Source: Ridgeia piscesae (Eukaryota > Annelida > Polychaeta > Sabellida > Siboglinidae). From it: a stretch of DNA of 64,000 nt. The notes under the pieces were generated by a model. The model was not told the DNA's origin. It did no database searches and worked only from the letters and a program-made list of their open reading frames with translations. The first letter of the stretch is position 1. Every line of letters begins with the position of its first letter. Shown one piece after another: positions 52,532 to 64,000 of this stretch. The position numbers were made by a program, and so were the translations under genes. The stretch lies in contig JAODUO010000123.1 of assembly GCA_025642075.2 (NCBI GenBank), forward strand, positions 775,001 through 839,000, read 5' to 3'.

Positions 52532-52535
<4 letters not shown>

Positions 52536-53018
52536 ATCGCAAAGCGTCGCCAACACAACTCGCTAACATTTGATGTGCGCGCAACTTTATGCCGACTAAT
52601 TAAGATAAAGCATCCAATAATAAGGGCATTACGAACTGGTCAGTTCCTGTTTGTGGCTCTGGAGTGGACACATGTAAGTGGACTCTGACTGGACATCGGG
52701 CGGTGTTTTCTCCCGACGCCATTCACCAGTGAACAGGTAAGTTGAACGTTGGCTCGGGATATTCACGTTGTCAATCCGTACAGATGTTTGATCCACGAAA
52801 TGAGATGTTTTCGCGGCACCCGGTGGTGCTCCTGAGAGTGCCCGGCCCCGGCCGGCCGAGGAGCCTGGCTGACACCGCTATTGCGCCAGAGCCCAGAGGC
52901 ACAGCGCCGCGTGACGACTGCGTGCTCTTGTCTTGTGTGTCCGAAAGATGGGCCGGAGAAGTGGAAGGAAGGGAGGGGGAGGGAAGAGGGATGGAGGGAT
53001 GGATGGAAGTAGGGGGAG

Positions 53019-53022
<4 letters not shown>
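52532..53022. other. Unique DNA
   Basis: No recognisable gene. The right end (GGAGGGATGGATGG) is already purine-rich. Confidence 0.45.
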
Positions 53023-53842
<820 letters not shown>

Positions 53843-55690
53843 TAAGACAGACATTGTGAGAATTTGTAGTTTTCCTCAGGGCAGTAACAACAGCACGCTA
53901 CGCTACGAATAAAACATGATTTAAATTAAGCTAATCTGCTGGGGCAGAGATTATTAACTGAAAATACCAAAATTACCAGTGACGTAGGCACCTCGTGAAT
54001 GCAACCCACAAATGACGTCAACCAGTCAAATAAAAACAACTCACAAAGTTAATTATGGTTTGATTTGTTCGGGGCCTCTCCGGAATGTCTTTCTACCGAG
54101 AAAGCGGTATTCATGCGATATGACTACGGTATGCCCGTGATACCACTGTTGTTTTCGCACGGCCAAACACGTTGCGAACACCTCGTATTGTCGGACGCAA
54201 AAATAGCTGACAGCCGACGGTGCAAGGGCTGATATAAATCCGGCCGGCCAAGAAAAAATAGCGCGCGTCTAGTTATTCATAACGACTCATGATTTATATC
54301 TTTTGAGGACAAATCGTGAGGTGACACTCCGTGCACGCAGGACACAAGAAGGCGCTGCAATTCTGACCGGCCGATGTTTATGTGAACGGAAGGAATAGAA
54401 GCAACAGCGACCAAAGACGACGGAAACACAGTCAAACTCACTTTACAATACCCCTACGGTCCGATGAACCGTATCGACACACGGGTGAGCCAAGTCGTTA
54501 CGGGCTATATATGCCAAAGTACCCTCTTTGGTTGGCAATAAACTTTTCTCTTACGGAGAACATTGTGGCACCACATCAAAGTTGTTTCAGAACAGTGCAG
54601 GATTACGAAATACAACTCTTGCTCGAAGTTACGCTTTCCACAATTGCACATTCTTCGACAGTTGTTGGACCGAAGCACCAAAGAACGACTGATTTATTTT
54701 TTCTTCTTGCCTGTATGTGTCATTCGGCGTTTTTTCCCGCAAATTGCAAACTCGCAACACAGTATAGATGCAATGAAAAACCTACGCGCATAAATTTAAC
54801 GGCTGCAAACGAACACAAGATAAAGTGACTTACCTGTTCTCAGAACGTCGAATAGAAGAGTGGCTATATACAGTAGAATGCCCGTTTGCATATTGGCGCG
54901 CTTATCCCGGAGTGGTCGTCGAAGTAAATCCCGGGAAGCTCTCCAGGCGCTCCGAGACAACCGTCTCTCTCCTCAGCATAATGCCGTTTGCCGGCGCCGA
55001 CACCTTCGCGCTGCCATTTGATGCCTCCGTCAGGCGAGTCCACTGCTGCGCGAGGGGCGTTGGGTCGTCGGCTAGCTCGCGCGTCGGTGACAGCGACTAG
55101 CGCGAGACGATTTCATTCGCCGCCGTAGTCTGGCGCTGTTATGGCTGCGAATCAGTCGCCGTGCTGACAACCACTGATCGTCGGTGGTGACAACAGACTC
55201 TCGTAACGAACGTCACCGATTAATCTAGGTTGTTGTGTCCGGCCGGTTTCCCGTGGAATCATAGCTATCAGCGGTGTTTCGTCTTCAGTATCAAAACCGA
55301 AGCCAACCAACGAGTTATAACCACCATGAAAGCTACTTTCTTTTACGTTGTTTAATGTTTTATTAGATAAGTTCTTGCGTAAAGGAAGCAGTACGTACGA
55401 AGCTATTTTGGTTCACACGCCTGGCGTTATCCTAATGCTTTTTAGGTTAGATATAACTTGTGTTATTCACAGTGTCGATTTGTGGATTTTACTTTTTTGC
55501 GGGACCTAAAATAATTTATTATCTATATTATTAAAGGTTTGTCCTGGCTTGAAATACATTATAGATTAGTGTTAATCAACCCGACATTATGTAACTGAAA
55601 GAAGAGATGCGATACATGTGTGTAATGACTATCACAAATGACCGCATACTTTTAATGTAATATTACAATAAAACAGTTTTAAAACGCCGT
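53843..55690. other. Unique DNA, no supported gene
   Basis: The plus frame 54382-54828 (148 codons, GTG at its start) is of mixed composition and unrecognised. 54880-55140 is CpG-dense. 55330-55680 is AT-rich and leads into the LINE remnant. Confidence 0.35.
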
Positions 55691-56281
55691 AATCTCACCA
55701 CAGACAACACCAGAGATAAAAACTAAGACAAGGAGATTCAAAGAAGAATCACGGCCGGATGGACAGCATTCGCCAAGCACAGCCACATCTTCGTGGGTAA
55801 CATTGGAACATGCTCGAAGAGACAAGTCGTCAACTCATGCGCACTTCCAGCAGTGACATACGGCGTAGAACCATGGGCACTCACCACCCAAGCACACGAC
55901 AAACTAGCAGCCGCACAAACAAAGATGGAAAGGAGTATTACACATCACATACCGGGACAAAAAAACATCTGAGTAAGAGAAAAGACAAAGGTCACAGACG
56001 TGATTAAACAAGTCAGAAGACGGAAGTGGACTTGGACAGAGCACGTCAGCAGGATACGAGATAACCGATGGACACTGCGTATCACCACCTGGAAACCTTA
56101 CGGAAGGAAAAGACCTAGAGGAAGACCAGCGAGACGGCGGAGAGACGAACAAGACGACTACTGGAAGGACACCATCTGGCAGAGGATAGCGCTAGATAGG
56201 CAGATGTGGAAGCAGCATGCTGAGGCCTTCGCCCAACCACGGGACACTACGGCTGCACAATGATGATGATGACGACGATGA
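55691..56281 (+). mobile_element. RTE-type LINE 3' end with terminal TGA microsatellite
   Basis: One frame reads EIQRRITAGWTAFAKHSHIF, then NSCALPAVTYGVEPWALTT, then KMERSI, then RRRKWTWTEHVSRIRDNRW, then RPRGRPARRRRDEQDDYW, and ends at the TGA 56264-56266. This is the conserved carboxy-terminal domain of RTE/BovB-like reverse transcriptases, in order. There is a TAA at 55724-55726, and a TGA at 55970-55972 where a sense codon is expected, so the copy is dead. The stop opens a TGATGATGATGACGACGATG tail, the short 3' tandem repeat usual for RTE elements. Everything upstream of the thumb region is missing, typical of 5' truncation. Confidence 0.9.
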
Positions 56282-56541
56282 TAAATCTCATCAGACGTTC
56301 ACAGAGATAATCTAATCATATATTCACAAAGATACGCTAAGTTTCAACCAGAGGCACCGATTTTAACCACATATAACGTCAAAACACTACTGAACACACA
56401 CAAATATACCGAATGAAAACCAGAATTAAAATGTAATGTACTTATGGCGACCTAGTGGAATGTAATATAATATTGACAATGGACTGGATGGCCACTCACT
56501 GCTTTCGTTTTACGAATATCGTCGGAGTGTGATTGGCATGT
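56282..56541. other. Short spacer between two LINE remnants
   Basis: AT-rich, no recognisable feature. Confidence 0.4.
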
Positions 56542-56842
56542 GGTTTAACAACACTAGAAACCAGAAGATTGAGAGGAGATCAGATTGAGGTGTTTAAAAT
56601 ATTGAATGGATATGAAAATATTGACAGAAATATTTTTTCACAGTCAAGGAAGAGAGAAGGACTAGAGGACATGGAGTTACATTAGCAAAGAAGCAGTGTA
56701 GACTAGATATTAGAATTTTTTATTTTCACAAAGAACAGTAAACGAATGGAACAGATTATCAGCTGATTGTGTAGGTGCTAGTAGTGTTAATATATTTAAA
56801 AATAAATTCGACATATACCTAAGACGGGCGTGGTATACTTAG
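56542..56842 (+). mobile_element. CR1/L2-like LINE C-terminal remnant, two frameshifts
   Basis: The frame from 56542 reads GLTTLETRRLRGDQIEVFKI, then LNGYENIDRNIF. A shifted frame reads TRGHGVTLAKKQCRLDIRIF. A third reads QRTVNEWNRLSADCVGASSV, then NIFKNKFDIYLRRAWYT, with a stop at 56840-56842. R-L-R-G-D-x-I-x-V-F-K-I-x-N-G and the N-E-W-N-x-L-x-x-x-x-V-x-A-x-S-V-N-x-F-K block are the standard end of CR1/L2-type reverse transcriptases. Two indels and the loss of the upstream region mark it as inactive. It belongs to a different clade from its left neighbour. Confidence 0.9.
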
Positions 56843-58017
56843 ATAGATAGGTTAGACTCTCGATAAGCCAAATGGCTTCCTAGTCCACCTGCTATCTAGA
56901 GTTGAATCTCTAGGTGGCAATCTTGTTAAATCTTGTTAAATCCGCAGAGATAGAGATGAGCGAGCTGGCTCAGTCATTCTGTTTACGTTTCTATAACACA
57001 ATCGTATAGGCTATGCCGCATAGAAGCATATAAGGCGCTCGTACACGTCCAATAACTCGAAAGCAAGCTTTCCGAAAATCGCTTCTCGAAAAACCCTGAA
57101 TCCAACCTTCCATCTGGTTAACTATTGATTGTTTATTTCATAACACGTCTACGATTAAAAGATTCGCAGTAATTATAATTATACCACAATTAAGTTGCTA
57201 TCTTTATACATAGACATCCTAGTAAAATGCATCAGTTTCTAAATGCATACTGTGTAGACATATAGAGGTCTAGGTGTAGCCGGTATTGGCTCTATTATTG
57301 GTACAATATACGTTCTACAATCGTGAGTAATCTGGACTTAATACAATAGGGATTTGTTCATGTATCCGTTGACCACAGCAATCAGTTCAAACTGGTGAAC
57401 GCGGTTTACGTGTCGGGGTTTCACGTTTCACGTCCCATCGACCGTAACGTCAGTGGCCGGACGCAGTGCACTGGCACTGGGCAATGTTCCGGCCGATTTA
57501 TTCGGTGCATAAACATCGTTACGTTTACACACTTTGACAGAAAGGCGCTGAGACGAGTACACATTATTCCCTCGCTCGATTAAACCCGACAGAATGGCGC
57601 GGAACATGTTCGTCTACACATTCCAAGTCTTCTTGGTGCTATGTCGTCATGGAGCTTGCATAACCCGTCGTATGTCGCAATTCCCCGCAGATCGCGGGGA
57701 TTAGAGTATTATTGCCCCAGAGACGGGCTTGCCGTGTAGATTTATAACAAAGACCAATATAGGTTTTTGGTTAATTTAGCCTATGGAAGTATATTTGTAT
57801 GTTTTTGTATCAAAAACGTTTCACGTGTACATACCTCACCACAAGGATGTTTCTGTGTGTACCCGTTTATCAGATGTTCTTATGAAGTGATGCGGGACTA
57901 CTTCATCGATACCGCTGTAGCGACAACTCAGACAGGACTGTTTGATTTGGAATTCATACCGGTTTTAAAATGCTAAAGCCCCGTTTAGAAGATGGCCAAA
58001 TAAATAACTTAGACGAT
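56843..58017. other. Unique DNA, no supported gene
   Basis: The first 100 bases are probably LINE 3' untranslated sequence (GATAGATAGG and CCAAATGGCTTCC follow the stop). A 17-bp hairpin CCCCGC-AGATC-GCGGGG lies at 57683-57699. No gene is seen. Confidence 0.4.
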
Positions 58018-58420
<403 letters not shown>

Positions 58421-59339
58421 CAAATTCCTGGCAAAATTGATTGTCATTTTTAAAAGGTCAATAATATATATTGCGCTTAATACAGTCACGTTTGACAATA
58501 TCACTTCTTAAATCAATGCAAGGGACTTGAAGGAAGCATTTATCGACCCGATGAGGATATGCCACCGGCACCAGACGACACGGCGGGATTTATAAGAACA
58601 AGAACAGAAGAACAGAAGAAAAACACAAGAACACAAGAAGATCATAAGGCTGCGATCTCGACGACTGATACCATTTTCTGTTTGTAAATTCACCTTTCCA
58701 AATTTTGGTTGCAGACCCTCTAGAGGGTACATTTACCCCCGAGATGTTTTTCTCCATCTATGCACCTTGGAGAGATTGTATTTTCTTAGACGAACAAAAT
58801 CCATACATATTTATGCGCTGTGATTCACACGATTTCCAAACACATCATCTTGCATTTGCATCCGAGAGAGATCGCTAATAGTCAGACATTCCAGCTAACC
58901 CAGGGCTAGGTCTGGACAGTTTCGCAACCAAACTAGGGCCTTTTGATCTCTTCTACTAAGAGGCAAAGACGAGAGACACTGCATAGCATTCTGTTGGGAA
59001 ATTGCGTAACGACTGAAGGCACGATGCAACGGAGAAGACGAACTGACGGGATAAAACCCGAGGACCATGGCTGGTCATTACAAGCGGAGGTGAGACGAGA
59101 GCAGCTGAAGACCATCAGTTGACTCCACTTGTCGGAAAGAGACACGGCAATCACACGAGAACGATGAACTCAGTGAGTTCGTATCGATGTGAAGTCTGAT
59201 GGAATCAACCAGTGACGACGATATCGACTCTGCCGTCTGTTGACTCGTTCACATGACGTCGAAATCGCCACTGAAGAGATGAATGAGAAGACACGTCGTA
59301 TACGACGCCAGCATTGGATGAGATACAGACACTACTGGA
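58421..59339. other. Unique DNA, no supported gene
   Basis: No recognisable exon. A stretch at 58585-58640 is an eroded AGAACA/AGAAGA repeat. Confidence 0.45.
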
Positions 59340-61133
59340 GGAGAGCAGGAACAAAGGTATGAGACATAGACAACAATGGACGAGAACAGGTACAAGGGTA
59401 AGAGACATAGACAACAATGGACGAGAACAGGTAGAAGGGAAAGAGACATAGACAACAATGGGCGAGCACATGTACAAGGGTAAGAGACATAGACAACAAT
59501 GGGCGAGAACATGTACAAGGGTAAGAGACATAGACAACAAAGGATGAGAACATGTACAAGGGTAAGACACATAGACAACAATGGGCGAGAACAGGTACAA
59601 TGGTAAGAAACACAGACAACAATGGACGAGAACAGATACAAGGGTAAGAGACATAGACAACAATGGACGAGAACAGGTAGAAGGGAAAGAGACATAGACA
59701 ACAATGGGCGAGAACATGTACAAGGGTAAGAGACATAGACAACAATGGAAGAGAACATGTACAAGGGTAAGAGACATAGACAACAATGGACGAGAACATG
59801 TACAAGGGTAAGAGACATAGACAACAATGGACGAGAACAGGTACAAGGGTAAGAGACATAGACAACAATGGACGAGAACATGTACAAGGGTAAGAGACAT
59901 AGACAACAATGGGCGAGAACATGTACAAGGGTAAGAGACATAGACAACAATGGAAGAGAACATGTACAAGGGTAAGAGACATAGACAACAATGGGCGAGA
60001 ACAGGTACAAGGGTAAGAGACATAGACAACAATGGACGAGAACAGGTACAAGGGTAAGAGACATAGACAACAATGGAAGAGAACAGGTACAAGGGTAAGA
60101 GACATAGACAACAATGGAAGAGAACAGGTACAAGGGTAAGAGACATAGACAACAATGGAAGAGAACAGGTACAAGGGTATGAGACATAGACAACAATGGA
60201 CGAGAACAGGTACAAGGGTAAGAGACATAGACAACAATGGAAGAGAACAGGTACAAGGGTAAGAGACATAGACAACAATGGAAGAGAACAGGTACAAGGG
60301 TAAGAGACATAGACAACAATGGAAGAGAACAGGTACAAGGGTAAGAGACATAGACAACAATGGAAGAGAACAGGTACAAGGGTAAGAGACATAGACAACA
60401 ATGGAGAGAACAGGTACAAGGGTAAGAGACATAGACAACAATGGAAGAGAACAGGTACAAGGGTAAGAGACATAGACAACAATGGAAGAGAACAGGTACA
60501 AGGGTATGAGACATAGACAACAATGGGAACGATGAACAGGTAAAGGGTATGAGACATAGACAACAATGGAGAGAACAGGTACAAGGGTATGAGACATAGA
60601 CAACAATGGAAGAGAACAGGTACAAGGGTAAGAGACATAGACAACAATGGAGAGAACAGGTACAAGGGTAAGAGACATAGACAACAATGGAGAGAACAGG
60701 TACAAGGGTAAGAGACATAGACAACAATGGACGAGAACAGGTACAAGGGTAAGAGACATAGACAACAATGGAAGAGAACAGGTACAAGGGTAAGAGACAT
60801 AGACAACAATGGAAGAGAACAGGTACAAGGGTAAGAGACATAGACAACAATGGAAGAGAACAGGTACAAGGGTAAGAGACATAGACAACAATGGACGAGA
60901 ACATGTACAAGGGTATGAGACATAGACAACAATGGAAGAGAACAGGTACAAGGGTAAGAGACAAGACAACAATGGACGAGAACAGGTACAAGGGTATGAG
61001 ACATAGACAACAATGGAAGAGAACAGATACAAGGGTAAGAGACATAGACAACAATGGACGAGAACATGTACAAGGGTATGAGACATAAACAGAATGGACG
61101 AGAACATGTACAAGGGTATGAGACATAGACAAC
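59340..61133. repeat. 41-bp minisatellite (left zone of the 4.2-kb array)
   Basis: The unit starts AGAGACATAGACAACAATGG, continues RCGAGAACAGGTACAAGGGT and ends A, in about 43 copies. The main variants are CATG for CAGG, AAGAG for ACGAG, and single-base losses (AATGGAGAG). The minus strand of the unit has no stop in any frame, so three long overlapping frames (up to about 800 codons) appear there; they repeat a 41-residue Leu/Cys/Val-rich pattern and are not credible proteins. Confidence 0.98.
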
Positions 61134-61612
61134 AATGGACGACAGTAGGGATAAGGGTATGAGATACAGAGTAATGGACGAGAGCACGGTTAAGGGTAGG
61201 AGATACAGACAGCAATGGACGAGAGCAAAGGTAAGGGTATGAGATACAGAGTAATGGACGAGAGCACGGTAAGGGTAGGAGATACAGACAGCAATGGACG
61301 AGAGCAAAGGTAAGGGTATGAGATACAGAGTAATGGACGAGAGCACGGTTAAGGTAGGAGATACAGACAGCAATGGACGAGAGCAAAGGTAAGGGTATGA
61401 GATACAGAGTAATGGACGAGAGCAAGGTAAGAGGTAGGAGATACAGACAGCAATGGACGAGAGCAAAGGTAAGGGTATGAGATACAGAGTAATGGACGAG
61501 AGCAAGTGTAAAGGTATGAGATGCAGACAGTTGTGGACGAGAGGAAAGTTAAGGGTATGAGATACAGAGTAATGGACGAGAGCAAAGGTAACTGTATGAG
61601 ATACAGATAGCA
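61134..61612. repeat. Transition zone: alternating 41-bp and 39-bp units
   Basis: Units of the type GAGATACAGACAGCAATGGA (41 bp) alternate with units of the type GAGATACAGAGTAATGGACG (39 bp), giving a dimer of about 80 bp repeated some five times. Confidence 0.92.
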
Positions 61613-63225
61613 ATGGACGAGAGCAAAGGTAAGGGTAGGAGATACAGAGTAATGGACGTGAGCAAGGCTAAGGGTAGGAGATACAGAGTAATGGACGAGA
61701 GCAAAGGTAAGGGTAGGAGATACAGAGTAATGGACGAGAGCAAAGGTAAGGGTAGGAGATACAGAGTAATGGACGAGAGCAAAGGTAAGGGTAGGAGATA
61801 CAGAGTAATGGATGAAAGCAACGGTAAGGGTAGGAGATACAGTGTAATGGATGAAAGCAAAGGTAAGGGTATGAGATACAGAGTAATGGACGAGAGCAAG
61901 GTAAGGGTAGGAGATACAGAGTAATGGATGAAAGCAAAGGTAAGGGTAGGAGATACAGAGTAATGGACGAGAGCAAAGGTAAGGGTAGGAGATACAGAGT
62001 AATGGATGAAAGCAAAGGTAAGGGTAGGAGATACAGAGTAATGGACGAGAGCAAGGTAAGGGTAGGAGATACAGAGTAATGGACGAGAGCAACGGTAAGG
62101 GTAGGAGATACAGAGTAATGGATGAAAGCAAAGGTAAGGGTAGGAGATACAGAGTAATGGACGAGAGCAACGGTAAGGGTAGGAGATACAGTGTAATGGA
62201 TGAGAGCAAAGGTAAGGGTAGGAGATACAGTGTAATGGATGAGAGCAAAGGTAAGGGTATGAGATACAGTGTAATGGATGAAAGCAAAGGTAAGGGTAGG
62301 AGATACAGAGTAATGGATGAGAGCAACGGTAAGGGTATGAGATACAGAGTAATGGACGAGAGCAAGGGTAAGGGTAGGAGATACAGAGTAATGGATGAGA
62401 GCAAAGGTAAGGGTAGGAGATACAGAGTAATGGACGAGAGCAAGGGTAAGGGTAGGAGATACAGAGTAATGGACGAAGCAAGGTAAGGGTAGGAGATACA
62501 GTGTAATGGATGAAGCAAAGGTAAGGGTAGGAGATACAGAGTAATGGACGAGAGCAAGGTAAGGGTAGGAGATACAGAGTAATGGATGAGAGCAAGGGTA
62601 AGGGTAGGAGATACAGAGTAATGGACGAGAGCAAGGGTAAGGGTATGAGATACAGAGTAATGGACGAGAGCAAGGGTAAGGGTAGGAAATACAGAGTAAT
62701 GGACGAGAGCAAGGTAAGGGTAGGAGATACAGAGTAATGGATGAGAGCAAGGGTAAGGGTAGGAGATACAGAGTAATGGACGAGAGCAAGGGTAAGGGTA
62801 GGAGATACAGAGTAATGGACGAGAGCAAGGGTAGGGTAGGAGATACAGAGTAATGGACGAGAGCAAGGTAAGGGTAGGAGATACAGAGTAATGGATGAGA
62901 GCAAGGGTAAGGGTAGGAGATACAGAGTAATGGACGAGAGCAAGGGTAAGGGTATGAGATACACAGTAATGGACGAGAGCAGGGGTAAAGGTAGGAAATA
63001 CAGAGTAATGGACGAGAGCAAGGGTACGGATATGAGATTCAGAGTACTGGAGAGAGCAAGGGTAAGGGTTGGATACAAGTAATGGATGAGAGCAAGGTAA
63101 GGGTAGGATACAGAGTAATGGAGAGAGCAAGGGTAACGGGTATGAGATTCAGAGTAATGAGAGAGCAGGGTAAGGGTATGAGATACAGAGTAATGGCGAG
63201 AGCAAGGGTAAAGGTAGGAAATACA

Positions 63226-63400
63226 GAGTTGCCAGAGCAAAGGAATGGATTAGGAGTCAGACTTGCTCAACTGGATGTGGCAAGGGTAATAGAGATGCAA
63301 GTACAGACAGAAGGGAAAAAATACAATAATGGCAGAGAGCAGGGGCTAAAGGTAGTAATACAAATACATGACGAGAGCAATCAACATTTGAGATTCAGAG
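63226..63400. repeat. Captured copy of the right flank inside the array
   Basis: This unit-free segment shares, in order, GCAAAGGAATGGAT / GCAGAAGGAATGGAT, AGACTTGCTC, CTGGATGT, ATAGAGATGCA, ACAGAAGG, AAAAAATA, AGTAGTAATACAAAT and GCAATCAACATTT with the single-copy flank at 63607-63760. Confidence 0.85.
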
Positions 63401-63404
63401 TAAT

Positions 63405-63520
63405 TGATGAGAGCAAGGGTAAGGGTATGAGATACACAGTAATGGACGAGAGCAGGGGTAAAGGTAGGAAATACAGAGTAATGGACGAGAGCAAGGGTAC
63501 GGATATGAGATTCAGAGTAA
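63405..63520. repeat. Duplicate of array segment 62935-63050
   Basis: The rare variants ATACACAGTAATGG, GCAGGGGTAAAGGTAGGAAA and GGGTACGGATATGAGATTCA occur in the same order in both places. Confidence 0.88.
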
Positions 63521-63600
63521 TTGATGAGAGAAAGGGTAAGGGTAGGAGATACAGAGTAATGGGCGAGAGCAAGGGTAAGGGTATGAAAAATAAACAACAA

Positions 63601-64000
63601 TTGTTGAGAGCAGAAGGAATGGATCTATCGAGTCGAGACTTGCTCCTGGATGTCGGGGATATAGAGATGCAGTACAACAGAAGGAAAAAATAGCAAAATT
63701 CAGATTTTACGCAGCTAAAAGTAGTAATACAAATTACCTCTATGCAACTGCAATCAACATTTTCATTTCAGTCGTTAACTCAGAATAAGAAAATAAAGCG
63801 TAAGATTCCAACGAAATGCCGAATATTCCGGAGTCTGACATTATTACTCATTACTGATTGTTTGGCCAAAAACCGCCGAGCTGTGACGTCATATATGAAA
63901 ACAATATTATAATGCCATGCCCAGAACAAGGTGGCTAGAGACGGAAGTAAAAAAAACACGACGAGACAACAACTCTGTGAGACGACATGGGACAGACGAG
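63601..64000. other. Right flank of the array, unique DNA
   Basis: The first 160 bases are the source or sister of the captured segment within the array. Beyond that nothing is recognisable. Confidence 0.5.

Larger units (their letters stand above)
61613..63600. repeat. 39-bp minisatellite (right zone of the 4.2-kb array)
   Basis: The unit is AGTAATGGACGAGAGCAAAG followed by GTAAGGGTAGGAGATACAG, in some fifty copies. In plus-strand frame it encodes the 13-residue word MDESKGKGRRYRV and on the minus strand LYLLPLPLLSSIT. Scattered 1-2-base indels in the G/A runs break these frames repeatedly. I regard it as non-coding. Confidence 0.97.

Noticed and set aside
54382..54828. 148-codon plus frame
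   Set aside because: It starts with GTG, has no family match and no context.
59205..61613. Minus-strand open frame of about 800 codons and two overlapping ones above 600 codons
   Set aside because: They lie wholly in a 41-bp minisatellite that has no minus-strand stops in any phase; all three phases are open at once and the product is a low-complexity repeat.
61134..63600. Telomere-like GGTAAGGGTAGG runs
   Set aside because: They are part of a 39-bp unit and not a hexamer array; TTAGGG repeats are absent.
61613..63693. Plus-strand frames repeating MDESKGKGRRYRV and minus-strand frames of 390-590 codons
   Set aside because: They are a consequence of a 39-bp tandem unit; frequent indels break the frame, and both strands are open together.

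Overview
The window is eukaryotic nuclear DNA from an invertebrate animal, most likely a mollusc. I base this on the extreme load of simple repeats, the decayed RTE-type and CR1/L2-type LINE 3' ends, the low coding density and the absence of any bacterial gene layout. The species cannot be told from the sequence. No complete protein-coding gene, rRNA or canonical tRNA gene can be supported. The long open frames nearly all lie in microsatellites or minisatellites, or in GC-rich DNA where stops are scarce.

Layout. Positions 1-16 kb are AT-rich, mostly unique DNA with small palindromes, a two-copy 280-bp tandem duplication (5.7-6.3 kb), a 28-31-bp minisatellite (7.3-7.7 kb) and CA and CAAT/CAGT microsatellites. 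Near 16.57 kb a short open frame has a good start context and a signal-peptide-like N-terminus; it is the only candidate first coding exon. From 17.5 to 34 kb come LINE 3' tails and a 1.13-kb inverted-repeat transposon (18171-19303) whose long arms each carry five CCCGTTATAGCTACTT subrepeats, flanked by a matching 8-bp sequence. A tRNA-like SINE head (minus strand, 21.4 kb) and the first members of a short terminal-inverted-repeat family built on CCCAGATTCG also lie here. From about 20 to 58 kb the DNA is visibly richer in CpG, and contains further dispersed repeats and very large compound microsatellites (38.4, 39.5-40.2, 45.8-47.0, 50.2-51.1 and 53.0-53.8 kb).

A 44-bp minisatellite with a 264-bp higher-order period fills 47.99-49.62 kb. 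LINE 3' ends of two different clades lie side by side at 55.7-56.8 kb. A 4.2-kb minisatellite fills 59.34-63.60 kb. It changes along its length from a 41-bp unit, through a 41+39-bp dimer zone, to a 39-bp unit, and near its right end it holds a copy of its own flanking DNA.

There is no set of genes working together here. The interest lies in repeat biology: an apparently uncharacterised non-autonomous transposon with repeat-bearing arms, three or more short dispersed repeat families, and a recurring pattern in which compound microsatellites change motif one base at a time along the array.
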